A stretch of 64,000 nucleotides of DNA, from assembly GCA_963789215.1 (NCBI GenBank), contig CAWBJY010000013.1:289034-353033 (forward strand). Reading direction: 5' to 3'. The translations under genes and the position numbers were made by a program. The notes beneath the pieces are model-generated. The model ran no database searches. It had not been told where the DNA came from and saw only the letters and a program-made list of their open reading frames with translations. The stretch comes from Phormidesmis sp963789215 (GTDB taxonomy: Bacteria; Cyanobacteriota; Cyanobacteriia; Phormidesmidales; Phormidesmidaceae). This document shows positions 41,531 through 51,384 of this stretch, piece by piece; the stretch's first letter is position 1; every line of letters begins with the position of its first letter.

Positions 41531-42571
41531 CTAATAAGCAACCCTAAAATTATTCTCCTCATCGATCGTCAGCGTTGCCAGGCAAAGATCCAGTCCATCC
41601 CAAGCAACCGGCAGGTAATTACCACCCATTTCAATATCCAGATCAACTTCGCAGCGATCGCCCAGCGAAATCTGACGAGATGCGCCCACCGGCAGCACCG
41701 CGTCCAAAACCTCAGCCCCAGCCACCTTTAAAGACAGCAAATCAACTGTCCCATTATTCACCACGCTAAACTGCCGGTCAGCGGCCACTGCCCCTCTAGG
41801 CGCACTTGCATAGTCCACTACGCAGACGGCCCGGTAGCCCGAATGTGGTCCACAGCCAGCCCCAGCCGACGACCAATCCGCATTAAACAGCGCAATCCGA
41901 TGACCCCGATCGGCTACCCCGTCATCCACAATCAAATTCACCATAATTTCCTCGGCGCTCGTTGGCCCGTAGGTAATGTTCTCACCCACGCCGCTAGCCT
42001 CCACCCCCGAACGAGTCGTCCGATCAATCGGCGAGCTTCCGTCCGACCCTGCATGGCCCAGCAGCCCGCCCTGCTGATCCTTCGCATGTGACTTAGCCGC
42101 CTCAGCTAGCCCAGTCGATAGCGTTAGCGGCCCGACCGCTGGCTGATTACTCAAAAAACGAATGGCCTCTTCCACCGCAGGCTTTCCCTCTTCAGTCATC
42201 AACGTGCAGTTACGCCCACAGCCATCTGGAATATTGCCTTCGCCGTTCATCCGCGCCAACCGCGCCTTCAAAATAGGAACATAGCGCTGCGGATCTTGAC
42301 GCACCAAATTGTGCTCTGCTATCAAATCCTGCTCAACTTTTGCCCAGTTTACCGGGGCCACCTGAGCCTGAGCCGGGTTGCCTAGCGAAAGCAAAGGGCC
42401 AATGGGCGATCGCCCTAATTGTTGCGCAGAGTAGCCACAGGCAGTCGTTAAGCCAGCAGTTGCCACAGCTAGAGCAACATTCCAGCGACGAATGTTTCGC
42501 CTGTCTAATCTCATCTGCAAGCCGTTCTGCAAACTGTCAAATCCGGTTTTGATTCTTTTTAGTCCAAACAT
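41531..42571 (-). CDS. CAP-domain (SCP-like) exported protein
   Basis: A 346-residue protein. A signal-like segment follows basic residues (RRWNVALAVATAGLTTACG); an internal ATG at 42514 would give a more standard signal peptide. Residues about 80-265 are a CAP domain: EHNLVRQDPQRYVPIL, LAEAAKSHAKDQQ, GVGENITYG and WSSAGAGCG, with Cys pairs (DGCGRNC). The C-terminal ~90 residues resemble a beta-sandwich. Bacterial CAP proteins are extracellular and of mostly unknown role. It is convergent with the preceding gene. Confidence 0.85.
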   Translation of the reverse strand: MFGLKRIKTGFDSLQNGLQMRLDRRNIRRWNVALAVATAGLTTACGYSAQQLGRSPIGPLLSLGNPAQAQVAPVNWAKVEQDLIAEHNLVRQDPQRYVPILKARLARMNGEGNIPDGCGRNCTLMTEEGKPAVEEAIRFLSNQPAVGPLTLSTGLAEAAKSHAKDQQGGLLGHAGSDGSSPIDRTTRSGVEASGVGENITYGPTSAEEIMVNLIVDDGVADRGHRIALFNADWSSAGAGCGPHSGYRAVCVVDYASAPRGAVAADRQFSVVNNGTVDLLSLKVAGAEVLDAVLPVGASRQISLGDRCEVDLDIEMGGNYLPVAWDGLDLCLATLTIDEENNFRVAY

Positions 42572-42827
42572 GTGCGCAAAAAAAGACCAGCGTCCGCTAG
42601 CCTCTCAACTCAACGTAAAAAATATGTAAATGCACAAAAGAACGCTACCGGTAGAGTACCAGAGCAATCATCTTCCCCATGACGATTCATTTAATGACAC
42701 AGCGCGACTTATTTCTGTCTACATCATCACTTCTGCAAAAAATATAGAAAACCCAGGCAAAGTCAAAACCGCCTCGTCGTAGCTATAGGCAAAGCCAGAT
42801 AGCTCGAATGGGCGCAGACATTTTTTC

Positions 42828-44381
42828 TCAACAAGAGGTTTTGCTAGCACCATACTCACTGCAGTCAAACTGGCTAGTCTCCTCGCTTAAGTTAAAAACA
42901 GCCAGCACCGTTTGTCCCTCATAGCTACGCTCAAAAGCCAACAGCGGATCGCTCACTTCTAACAGGCGAATAGCACCAAACATCATGGCAGGCACAGATC
43001 TGCGCCACCGCAGCAAAAATCGGCAAAATTTTAGCACCGAAGCTTCATCTAAAAGCTGCCTATCTACAGACCGCTCTAAATGGTCCAACGGCACAGGTAG
43101 CCAGGGCTTCGCGAGCGAAAAGCCGCCGTTTACCACGCTTGCCTGCCAAGGCATTGGCGTACGGCACCCATCACGCCCTTTAAATTCAGGCCACAGCCGA
43201 ATGCCATAAGGATCTTGCATATCCTCAAAAGCAATCTCTGCCTCCGTTAAGCCTAGCTCCTCACCCTGATAGAGACAGACCGCTCCGCGCAAAGACAACA
43301 GCAAGGCTAGCAAAAATTTAGCTTGCTGCGTAACCGAAACCGCCTCTCGTCGCCAGCGAGAAACCACCCGCATCACATCGTGATTACTAAATGCCCAACA
43401 AACCCAACCGCTGCCAAGGTTCGATTCCACCTCGCGAATTGTTTGCTTAAAATTCGTAGCGCTAAACGTTTCCGTCAATAGACCAAACGTATACACCATG
43501 TGCAAGCGCTTGCCAACTTTCGTGTAGTCTGCCGTCATCTCAACCGCTCGCTTAGCCGTCAGCTCACCCAAACTCACGGCATCGTAGCGATCTAGTAAGC
43601 TTCTCAGTGCCTCTAAAAACGGCAGCACCTCAGGGCGAGACTTGTTGTAAATATGGTCTTGCATCACGTAATTACTAGACGCAGGCGCATACTTTAATAA
43701 CGCTCCTCGATTAGGGGGATTATCTCTTAGCGCTTGATCGTGAAAGTACCAATTAACAGTATCTAATCGAATCCCCTTCACGCCTAGACGCAGCCAAAAT
43801 TCAACAACTTCCAAAACAGCCTCAGCCACTTCAGGATTATGAAAGTTCAAATCTGGCTGAGCTGACAAAAAGTTATGCAGATAAAACTGCCGACGATGCG
43901 TATCCCACTCCCAGGCACTGCCGCCAAAGATAGACAGCCAATTATTAGGCGGCGTTCCATCTAGCTGCGGGTTGGCCCACACATACCAGTCGGCCTTTGC
44001 GTTCTTTCTACTCGCTCGACTTTCGCAAAACCACGAGTGTCGGTCGGATGTATGGCTCAATACCATATCAACCATTACTTTCAGTCCAAGGCAATTAGCC
44101 TGCTGAACCAGCGCCACAAAGTCATCAAGCTGCCCAAAAATAGGATCGACCTGGCGATAGTCCGAGACATCATAGCCGAAGTCTTTCATCGGGGAAGTAT
44201 AGAAAGGAGAAACCCAGACCGCATCTACGCCTAGCTGCGCTACGTAGTCTAGCTTCTCGGTAATACCCCCAAGATCGCCAATACCATCTCGATCAGCATC
44301 GAAAAAGCTGCGTGGATAAATCTGATAAATTACAGCACTACGCCACCATGCCGCTGCCCGCCCGCTGAACCTATCCATCAA
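42828..44381 (-). CDS. GH13 alpha-glucosidase (oligo-1,6-glucosidase/GH13_23-like)
   Basis: A 517-residue alpha-amylase-family enzyme. The N terminus WWRSAVIYQIYPRSFFDADRD is typical of alpha-glucosidases. Catalytic residues: Asp207 (GIRLDTVNWY), Glu273 (SLGELTAK) and Asp335 (FSNHDVMR); block I is DMVLSHTSDRHSWF. No signal peptide, so it is cytoplasmic. The likely role is release of glucose from short alpha-glucosides or from sucrose-type sugars. The enzyme could also be a glucosyl transferase. The C-terminal domain is slightly short. It stands alone. Confidence 0.88.
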   Translation of the reverse strand: MMDRFSGRAAAWWRSAVIYQIYPRSFFDADRDGIGDLGGITEKLDYVAQLGVDAVWVSPFYTSPMKDFGYDVSDYRQVDPIFGQLDDFVALVQQANCLGLKVMVDMVLSHTSDRHSWFCESRASRKNAKADWYVWANPQLDGTPPNNWLSIFGGSAWEWDTHRRQFYLHNFLSAQPDLNFHNPEVAEAVLEVVEFWLRLGVKGIRLDTVNWYFHDQALRDNPPNRGALLKYAPASSNYVMQDHIYNKSRPEVLPFLEALRSLLDRYDAVSLGELTAKRAVEMTADYTKVGKRLHMVYTFGLLTETFSATNFKQTIREVESNLGSGWVCWAFSNHDVMRVVSRWRREAVSVTQQAKFLLALLLSLRGAVCLYQGEELGLTEAEIAFEDMQDPYGIRLWPEFKGRDGCRTPMPWQASVVNGGFSLAKPWLPVPLDHLERSVDRQLLDEASVLKFCRFLLRWRRSVPAMMFGAIRLLEVSDPLLAFERSYEGQTVLAVFNLSEETSQFDCSEYGASKTSC

Positions 44382-44827
44382 GTGCCTCTATGTACTACCG
44401 TCGGTGCCGCTGTCACTTATCAAAAGGATAAACCTGTCAGAAGCCGTCAAGCACTAGCAGCACCGTCAATTGCCAACTAAGCTCAGTGCGTTAGAAACCC
44501 TTTTGTATCTAATATCACTGTGTATTTACACGTAATAGCTCCTTTTGACTCAACAAATATTATTTATTCAAATATAAAGATAGGGTGAGCAAAACAACCT
44601 TTTCTATGGATAAATACTGGCCTTCAGCTATGTTTTAGGCAACACAATCTTGGAGAAAGTACGCAGGCTAACTTGTTAAAGCTGTTCAGCTAGCGCTAAA
44701 CCCGTTGGGCTAACGATTTTGTACGCAGCCTCTACCGACCGTTATATTGAAGCGTCATTATCTGAAGCGCCAGTAACGAGGCATCCTCTCAGCATCAGGG
44801 TTTATCTATTCACGCCATTTATCCGCA
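44382..44827. other. 446-bp divergent intergenic region
   Basis: This AT-rich stretch lies between the GH13 gene and the divergent VanZ gene and should contain both promoters. I found no hairpin, RNA gene or believable ORF in it. Confidence 0.45.
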
Positions 44828-46360
44828 ATGAGCAAAGTAAAATCAATAGACACCAACCGCGTATCAGTGGCTATTATCACGGCTACGATACTATGCATCT
44901 TAGTAATTACCCTGTTTCCCTACGATTTTTTCTTCGTTGAAACGATCGCCGATTTCACCTGGGAAGGGCTCGTAGCTAGAGCGGATCGCCCTATTCCAAT
45001 GCCGCTAGAGTTTTTGGCCAACATCATTATGTTCGTCCCGCTAGGGTTTGGCTACGCCCTACGACTACAGAGGAAAACGCTTGCTGCCTGGCTAGTAGTC
45101 ATAAGCATTAGCTTTGCCACAACGCTCGCCATAGAGTCTCTACAAATTTTTCTCCCGTCCCGTACGCCTAGCCCCTCCGATCTTATCGCCAACACCCTCG
45201 GCGGCGGATTGGGGTTTGTCCTTTGGCAATACTGGCAGCCACTATCGCAAAGCCGATGGATTCATCAGATCCGGGGTCTACAAGCGATCGCCTATCGCAC
45301 CATTACCAAACCCCTCCTTCCTTACTGGCAGTTCATCAAGCCCCGACCCAAAACGCAGCGATCGCTCATGGCAATCGCGTTATGTAGCTACTGCTGCTTA
45401 ACCTTGTGGGGCACGCTTGCTCTGCGCAACGCCAGCCCGTGGGGCGTTAGCAACTGGGACTCAACCTACCCACTGCTCTTAGGAAATGAAGTCGAGGGCG
45501 CTCGCCCCTGGAGTGGTCAAATTAGCAACGTTCAGATCTACGCTCAGCAGCTAGATTCGACCGCTATTCAACAGCTTCTGTCTCAGCCAGAGCAACCCCC
45601 AAAACAGACAGCGCCCATTGCTCATTACCCGCTTACCGGCGCCGCCCCCTTCGCCGATCAAACTAGCCACTTGCCCGACTTAGTTTGGCAAGGCCAACCG
45701 CCCCTTTCCACCACTAGCACCCTCGCCTCAGCCCAGCCCATTTCACTCAGTCCGCAGCGCTGGCTAGAAACCCGATCACCGCCTGCCGAGCTAGTTCAGC
45801 AAGTCAAAGCTGCCAAAGCCTTTACCATTAGTTTCACCGCCCAAACAGCGAATAGCGAGCAGTCAGGGCCCGCCCGCATTCTGTCGCTCTCCGATGGGCC
45901 TTACTACCGCAACTTAACCATCGGCCAGCAGGGAAGCCACTTGAGTCTGCGACTGCGTACCCCTATCACCAAAGACAACGGCCAGCGACCAGAGTTCATT
46001 GTACCCAACGTCTTCTCATCGACAGCCGAACCGCATCATCTTATTCTCACTTACAGTGCCAATCAGCTAGCTCTCTATATAGACACGTTAACTAGTGGAC
46101 AAAAACTAAGGTTTTCACCAGAGATGACGATCTTTTGGAAGTTTGCGCCCCCCTTCCTCAGCACAATTCATATTAACTCAGCAACTTCGCTTTTTTGTCG
46201 GTTACTTTATCGCGGATTATGGCTTTTACCTATTGGAATTATGATGGCATTTATCACGACTTCACCACTCAAAAACGGCTTGAATAACAAGCCATTTAAA
46301 GTAGCAGTAATAGCAGTCGTCACGTTGTTTTACGGGCTGCTAGAGATGGCGTTGCACTAG
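44828..46360 (+). CDS. VanZ-like membrane protein with LamG-type domain
   Basis: A 510-residue protein. Residues about 10-145 are a VanZ-like domain with four helices (SVAIITATILCILVITLFPY, LEFLANIIMFVPLGFGYAL, SFATTLAIESLQIFLP and the signature PSPSDLIANTLGGGLGFVLW). After a further helix near 180-200, residues about 215-430 form an extracytoplasmic concanavalin/LamG-like domain (ARPWSGQISNVQIYAQQLDS). Two more helices end the protein. VanZ proteins are linked with cell envelope resistance; LamG domains bind carbohydrate. It is 343 bp before the rfbF cluster. Confidence 0.8.
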   Translation: MSKVKSIDTNRVSVAIITATILCILVITLFPYDFFFVETIADFTWEGLVARADRPIPMPLEFLANIIMFVPLGFGYALRLQRKTLAAWLVVISISFATTLAIESLQIFLPSRTPSPSDLIANTLGGGLGFVLWQYWQPLSQSRWIHQIRGLQAIAYRTITKPLLPYWQFIKPRPKTQRSLMAIALCSYCCLTLWGTLALRNASPWGVSNWDSTYPLLLGNEVEGARPWSGQISNVQIYAQQLDSTAIQQLLSQPEQPPKQTAPIAHYPLTGAAPFADQTSHLPDLVWQGQPPLSTTSTLASAQPISLSPQRWLETRSPPAELVQQVKAAKAFTISFTAQTANSEQSGPARILSLSDGPYYRNLTIGQQGSHLSLRLRTPITKDNGQRPEFIVPNVFSSTAEPHHLILTYSANQLALYIDTLTSGQKLRFSPEMTIFWKFAPPFLSTIHINSATSLFCRLLYRGLWLLPIGIMMAFITTSPLKNGLNNKPFKVAVIAVVTLFYGLLEMALH

Positions 46361-46703
46361 GCGTTTCACGGGGAATGATTGTTAACAGCTTAGCTTTATA
46401 AAAAGCTTGCGAGATATCGCAAAAGCTTCATTCAAAAAAACGATCGGGATGACTTATTATTTAATCTAATCTCGAATAATTAAAAATATTTGAGACTGTT
46501 TTTAATTGCTGATTAAATAAAACAAAAACGAATCTTTTCTGCTTGTTTGTTTTCGAATTTCTCTTTTCTGTCGGCATATGTTTAGCTAGAACATTTTCAC
46601 CACAGCAAGCTAAATCGGTTGAATGAGGCATTTGAGTAAAACTATCCTCACATTCTTCAATCAGTATATTATCTATGCTTATAACTCTGGAAGCATTTTC
46701 TCT
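46361..46703. other. 343-bp AT-rich region before the surface-sugar cluster
   Basis: Strongly AT-rich, unlike its neighbours. An inverted repeat AAGCTT-TGCGA/TCGCA-AAGCTT type lies at about 46403-46428 without a T run. The promoter of the rfbF cluster should lie here. No supported gene. Confidence 0.5.
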
Positions 46704-47480
46704 ATGAAGGTTGCAATTCTCGCGGGTGGACTCGGAACTCGACTATCCGAAGAAACAGTAGATAGACCCAAGCCAATGGTCGAAGTTGGCGGTAATCCCA
46801 TCATTTGGCATATCATGATGCACTACGCGCATCACGGATTCCAAGACTTTGCGATCGCACTCGGATACAAAGCCGAGATCATCAAAAAGTACATGGTCGA
46901 TTACTGTTCGCTCAACAGTAATCTTACCGTCAACCTAAAAAGCGGTAAAGTTGAGCGGCACGAAGGCTACAGTCCCGACTGGAACGTAGATCTCATTGAC
47001 ACCGGACTCAACACTAATACCGGCGGACGCATTAAGCGATTAGCTCCTTACATGGGCGACGAAACGTTTATGCTGACCTGGGGAGACGGCGTCTCCGACA
47101 TCAACATCCAAGATTTGCTGGCCTTCCACAAGTCTCATGGCAAGCTAGCTACGCTTACAGCCGTTCGTCCTGCCGCCCGCTTCGGTCACCTAGATTTACA
47201 AGGCGACCAAATTGTAGACTTCTCCGAAAAGCCTCAGACTCGAGAGGGCTGGATCAACGGAGCCTTCTTCGTTCTCGAACCCGGCATTTTCGACTACATC
47301 GAAGACGACGATACCCAATGGGAGAAAGCCCCTCTAGAGCGCTTGGCTCAAGACGGCCAGCTTATGGCCTACAAATATTCTGGCTTTTGGCAATGTATGG
47401 ACACTCTGCGAGACAAGCGCCGCCTACAGAGCCTATGGGAATCCGGAAATGCCCCCTGGAAGACCTGGAAAGACGATTAA
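46704..47480 (+). CDS. rfbF: Glucose-1-phosphate cytidylyltransferase
   Basis: About 258 residues from the ATG at 46704; the open frame continues upstream but begins without the family motif. The nucleotidyltransferase signature is at the start: MKVAILAGGLGTRLSEETV, RPKPMVEVGG. Further RfbF motifs are HYAHHGFQDFAIALGYK, LTWGDGVSDI and YSGFWQCMDTLRDK. The enzyme makes CDP-glucose from CTP and glucose 1-phosphate for CDP-deoxysugars of surface polysaccharides. Usually rfbG (CDP-glucose 4,6-dehydratase) follows; here the next gene is another SDR enzyme. Confidence 0.9.
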   Translation: MKVAILAGGLGTRLSEETVDRPKPMVEVGGNPIIWHIMMHYAHHGFQDFAIALGYKAEIIKKYMVDYCSLNSNLTVNLKSGKVERHEGYSPDWNVDLIDTGLNTNTGGRIKRLAPYMGDETFMLTWGDGVSDINIQDLLAFHKSHGKLATLTAVRPAARFGHLDLQGDQIVDFSEKPQTREGWINGAFFVLEPGIFDYIEDDDTQWEKAPLERLAQDGQLMAYKYSGFWQCMDTLRDKRRLQSLWESGNAPWKTWKDD

Positions 47481-47572
47481 GCCCCTAACACTAATCGTCA
47501 GACCAACACCATTAGATAAATCTAAAAAACAACTCAAGCCACTTATCAACTCAGAAGGGAGTAATTACCACC

Positions 47573-48613
47573 ATGCGCGTATTAGTTACAGGACACAAAG
47601 GCTACATTGGCACCATTCTCGTTCCCATGCTGTTAGAAGCGGGCCACGAACTTGTAGGTATGGACAGCGACCTCTATAGAGGCAGCACCTTCGGCGACAA
47701 CATGCCGTCTATTCCCGAGATTGAAAAAGACGTTCGAGACGTAGAAGCTAAAGATCTCGAAGGGTTCGAAGCTGTTTTACACCTAGCTGGGCTCTCTAAC
47801 GATCCGTTAGGCAACCTCAACCCCGATCTCACTCGCCTAATTAATCACGAAGCCACTGTTTATCTAGGCGAACTAGCTAAGAAGGCAGGTGTTAGCCGCT
47901 ACATTTTCTCTTCTTCTTGCAGCAACTACGGTGCAGGCGGAGATAACTGGCTCAACGAAGAATCAGCGTTTAACCCAGTCACTCCCTACGGCGTTTCCAA
48001 GGTGAAATCAGAGCAGGGCCTAGCTGCACTTGCCGACGACAACTTCAGTCCAACCTTCCTACGAAATGCCACCGCCTTTGGCGTCTCCCCTCGTCTCCGT
48101 TTCGATCTAGTACTCAATAACCTTACAGCTTGGGCCTTCACAACAGGCCGCGTCTTCATCAAGAGCGACGGCACGCCTTGGCGTCCGATCGTCCATATCG
48201 AAGATATCTCGCGCGCCTTTTTAGCAGCGCTAGAAGCCCCTAGAGAAGCAGTCCACAACGAAGCCTTCAACGTCGGTCGCAACGAAGACAACTACCAAAT
48301 TCGCGAACTGGCCGACATGGTTAAAGACATCGTGCCTAACTGTAAAGTAGAGTACGCCGAAGATGCTGGCCCTGACCTGCGCTGCTACCGCGTAGATTGC
48401 AGTAAGATTCTTCGCGTATTGCCCGAATTTAAACCTCAATGGAGCGCTCGTAAAGGCGTTCAAGAACTCTACGATGCTTACAAGGCGGTCGGCCTTACGC
48501 TGGAGGAATTTGAGGGCAATCGCTATCAAAGAATCGCGCATATCAAATCTCTACTAGCATCCGGTCAGCTAGGCGAGGATCTCCGTTGGAAAGTCGCAGT
48601 TCCAGCGGGCTAG
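47573..48613 (+). CDS. NAD-dependent sugar epimerase/dehydratase (extended SDR)
   Basis: A 346-residue extended SDR. The dinucleotide-binding motif is VTGHKGYIGTILVPM at the N terminus. The substrate pocket has SSSCSNYG and YGVSKVKSE (YxxxK). GGGAG precedes the ATG. It lies 92 bp after rfbF and is part of the same cluster; a role in making a nucleotide-linked deoxy- or branched sugar is likely. It is not the typical RfbG sequence as far as I can see, so its exact reaction is open. Confidence 0.85.
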   Translation: MRVLVTGHKGYIGTILVPMLLEAGHELVGMDSDLYRGSTFGDNMPSIPEIEKDVRDVEAKDLEGFEAVLHLAGLSNDPLGNLNPDLTRLINHEATVYLGELAKKAGVSRYIFSSSCSNYGAGGDNWLNEESAFNPVTPYGVSKVKSEQGLAALADDNFSPTFLRNATAFGVSPRLRFDLVLNNLTAWAFTTGRVFIKSDGTPWRPIVHIEDISRAFLAALEAPREAVHNEAFNVGRNEDNYQIRELADMVKDIVPNCKVEYAEDAGPDLRCYRVDCSKILRVLPEFKPQWSARKGVQELYDAYKAVGLTLEEFEGNRYQRIAHIKSLLASGQLGEDLRWKVAVPAG

Positions 48614-48629
48614 TATAGCAACTGGCAAC

Positions 48630-48672
48630 TCAAGGTTCTTCTTCTATCTCTCTAATAAGGAGAACCTTGAGA
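48630..48672 (+). other. Perfect 11-bp inverted repeat between SDR and methyltransferase
   Basis: CTCAAGGTTCT (48630-48640) is the inverse of AGAACCTTGAG (48662-48672), with a 21-base loop rich in TCT. It lies in the 142-bp gap between two cluster genes. No T run follows, so it is more likely an mRNA structure or protein site than a terminator. Confidence 0.85.
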
Positions 48673-48755
48673 AAGAGATTTCGTTACTCAGATCTTCGCT
48701 TCAACCCTCTCATATACCAAAAATCACTCTAACAATCCGCCAACAGTATAGTCAT

Positions 48756-49985
48756 ATGGAAGCATCCACCCCTACTTGCCGCGCCTGCGGTCACGATAAA
48801 CTTTCCCCTATTATCTCATTTGGCGAGACCACATTAGCCGACGCTCTGCTCAACGAAGAACAGCTAGATAAAGAAGAGTACACCGCACCGCTAGATCTCG
48901 TTTTTTGCCCTAACTGCGCCCTGGTTCAAATCACCGTCAGCGTTCCGCCAGAAATTCTCTTCTGCCGCAACTATCCTTACTTCTCATCGGTATCGCCTAG
49001 CTTAATGAAGCACTTTGGCGACAGCGCTAAAGATATTATCAAAGAGCGGAATCTTGGCTCCGATAGCATGGTTATAGAAGCCGCCAGCAATGACGGTTAC
49101 ATGCTCAAAAACTTTGTAGAAGAGGGCATTCCCGTCTTAGGGATAGACCCAGCAGATGGCCCTGCCAAAGCCGCTCAAGAGGCAGGCGTCAATACCAGAT
49201 GCACTTTCTTTAGCAAGGAGCTTGCTGCTCAGCTAAAAGCAGAGGGCCATACTGCTGATGTGTTCTTAGCCAACAACGTACTTGCTCACGTTCCTGATCT
49301 CAACGGCTTTGTAGAAGGCATTAAGCTCCTGCTAAAAGAAACTGGCGTTGCTGTGATCGAAGCGCCTTATCTGATAGACCTCGTAGAGCACGGCGAATTC
49401 GACACTATTTATCACCAGCATCTTTGCTACTTTTCGGTTATAGCCGTAGATCGACTGTTCCGCAAGCACGGACTCTATCTCAACAACGTGCACCACACCA
49501 AGATTCACGGTGGTTCTCTTAGACTGTTTGTAGAACCCGTTGAGAATGTTCAGCCTGCGGTCAAGAATCTCTTAGAGCAAGAGAAGAAGAACAAAGTAGA
49601 TAGCATTGAATACTACGACTCTTTTGCTAAGCAGGTTGAAACCATCAAGTCTGACTTGCTAAAGATTCTGACCGAGCTAAAGCAAGACGGCAAGCGAATT
49701 GTCGGCTATGGCGCGGCCGCTAAAGCTGCGACGATGATGGCCTACGTCGGCATTGATAAAAGCCATCTAGACTACGTTCTAGATCTAAACCCACACAAGA
49801 ATGGGCGCTATATGGGTGGCAATCATTTGCCCATTCACTTACCGCCTAAGCTGATAGAAGATCAGCCCGACTATGTGCTAATTCTGGCCTGGAACTTTGC
49901 CGAAGAGATTATGAAACAGCAGGAAGAATATCAGCAGAAGGGCGGCAAGTTCATCGTTCCAATCCCATCGCCTAGGATTGTCTAG
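48756..49985 (+). CDS. Sugar C-methyltransferase family protein
   Basis: A 409-residue three-domain protein. The N-terminal putative zinc-binding domain has CxxC pairs at Cys8/Cys11 and Cys51/Cys54. The SAM-binding domain has VIEAASNDGYMLKNF and VFLANNVLAHVPDL. The last part is the Methyltransf_14-type domain (RIVGYGAAAKAATMM, VLDLNPHKNGRYMGG). The YHQHLCYFS segment fits the catalytic centre of NDP-sugar C-3-methyltransferases (TcaB9, TylC3 type). It is part of the rfbF cluster and probably adds a methyl branch to the sugar. Confidence 0.85.
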   Translation: MEASTPTCRACGHDKLSPIISFGETTLADALLNEEQLDKEEYTAPLDLVFCPNCALVQITVSVPPEILFCRNYPYFSSVSPSLMKHFGDSAKDIIKERNLGSDSMVIEAASNDGYMLKNFVEEGIPVLGIDPADGPAKAAQEAGVNTRCTFFSKELAAQLKAEGHTADVFLANNVLAHVPDLNGFVEGIKLLLKETGVAVIEAPYLIDLVEHGEFDTIYHQHLCYFSVIAVDRLFRKHGLYLNNVHHTKIHGGSLRLFVEPVENVQPAVKNLLEQEKKNKVDSIEYYDSFAKQVETIKSDLLKILTELKQDGKRIVGYGAAAKAATMMAYVGIDKSHLDYVLDLNPHKNGRYMGGNHLPIHLPPKLIEDQPDYVLILAWNFAEEIMKQQEEYQQKGGKFIVPIPSPRIV

Positions 49986-50031
49986 CGCCCTTTCCGAGTC
50001 CATTGCAAACCTCTCTAATAACTCTCTTAAA

Positions 50032-51255
50032 ATGTCACAAGCTACTCTCTCTCAACGTCTTACAAACGCCCAGCATCTTCCTGACGAGAAGTGCCCCAAC
50101 TGCGACTCAACCGGCCTTTCCCTTTTCTACGAAGTCGATAACGTCCCCGTCCACAGTTGCCTCATGCTCTCCAACGCCGAGGACGCGCTCGACTTTCCCT
50201 CTGGCGATGTCAAGCTTGGCTTCTGCGATAACTGCGGCTTTATTACCAACACCGAATTCGATTCCAAGTGGTCGGCCTATGCGCCCAACTACGAAGACCA
50301 GCAAAGCTTCTCGCCAACTTTTAATAAGTTTGCCAAAGAGCTAGCTCAGCAGCTCGTCGATCGCTACGACTTGCACAACAAGTCCATTGTTGAAATTGGC
50401 TGTAGTAAAGGAGACTTTCTGCACCTGCTGTGCGAGCTAGGCGACAACACCGGCATCGGCATCGACCCTAGCGCCGTCCCTGGCCGAGTACAAAGCACTG
50501 CTACCGATCGCGTTACGCTCATTCAAGACTACTACTCAGAAAAGCACGCGAACCACGTGGGCGATTTCATCTGCTGCCGTCACACTTTAGAGCACATTCA
50601 GCCCACCAAAGAGTTCGTCAGCATCGTTCGCCGCTCCATTGGCGATCGCGCAGTCTCCGTCGTCTTCGAAATTCCCGATACGGTTCGCGTTTTAGAAGAT
50701 GGAGCCTTCGAAGACATCTATTACGAGCACTGCTCCTACTTCACACCAGGCTCACTGGCTCGTCTGTTCCGCGAATGCGGATTCGAAGTCACCGACCTCT
50801 ATAGAGCTTACGGCGATCAGTATCTTCTAATAGACGCCAAGCCGGTTTCTACCCCTTCAGACAAAATTCATCCGCTAGAGGACAGCCCCGCAGAAATTGC
50901 CGCTTCTGTACAAAAGTATATCGACACGATCAACGACAAGCTACAGGGCTGGCGCGATCGCTTAGACACCGCTCAAAAGGCAGGCCAAAAAACTGTTGTT
51001 TGGGGATCTGGTTCTAAATGCGTAGCCTTTCTCACTACGCTAGACACCATCGATAAAATCCAATACGTCGTTGATATCAACCCGCACCGCCACGGTAAGT
51101 TCATTCCAGGCGTAGGCAAGCAAATCATGTCGCCAGAATTCCTTAAGGAATATCAGCCTGACCAGATCATCGTCATGAACGAGATTTACTGCGACGAAAT
51201 TCAGGCCATGCTCGATGAGATGGGCGTTAAAACAGAGTTAGTTCCGCTTAACTAA
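50032..51255 (+). CDS. Zinc-binding-type SAM methyltransferase, copy 1
   Basis: About 407 residues from the ATG at 50032; a TTG at 49978 would overlap the preceding gene. Same architecture as its upstream neighbour but more divergent: Cys21/Cys24 and Cys65/Cys68, the SAM loop IVEIGCSKGDFLHLLCELG, CCRHTLEHIQPTK, the putative active-site segment IYYEHCSYFT, and a C-terminal Rossmann-like part (VVWGSGSKCVAFL, VVDINPHRHGKFIPG). It is clearly related to the next gene. Probably another sugar or lipid-linked substrate is methylated. Confidence 0.82.
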   Translation: MSQATLSQRLTNAQHLPDEKCPNCDSTGLSLFYEVDNVPVHSCLMLSNAEDALDFPSGDVKLGFCDNCGFITNTEFDSKWSAYAPNYEDQQSFSPTFNKFAKELAQQLVDRYDLHNKSIVEIGCSKGDFLHLLCELGDNTGIGIDPSAVPGRVQSTATDRVTLIQDYYSEKHANHVGDFICCRHTLEHIQPTKEFVSIVRRSIGDRAVSVVFEIPDTVRVLEDGAFEDIYYEHCSYFTPGSLARLFRECGFEVTDLYRAYGDQYLLIDAKPVSTPSDKIHPLEDSPAEIAASVQKYIDTINDKLQGWRDRLDTAQKAGQKTVVWGSGSKCVAFLTTLDTIDKIQYVVDINPHRHGKFIPGVGKQIMSPEFLKEYQPDQIIVMNEIYCDEIQAMLDEMGVKTELVPLN

Positions 51256-51327
51256 TATCTGTTAAAAGGCCGCACAGGGCTTTGAGCGAATCGCTGCTCA
51301 AACCTGTCAGTAGTTGCCTCAAACCTA

Positions 51328-51384
51328 TTGCAGGATAGGCGTCTCACCTTGTCCATCCAGCTAGGCAGAATGCCCATCCTGCAA
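51328..51384. repeat. Imperfect palindrome with 9-bp arms
   Basis: TTGCAGGAT (51328-51336) is the inverse of ATCCTGCAA (51376-51384). Inner bases AGGC and GCCC extend the arms. The sequence GGATAGGC...AATGCC recurs in the palindrome at 60861-60882, so this is probably a member of a dispersed repeat family. Confidence 0.75.

Noticed and set aside
46623..46703. 27-residue N-terminal extension of RfbF
   Set aside because: The nucleotidyltransferase motif starts right at the ATG at 46704, and the DNA before it is AT-rich intergenic sequence.
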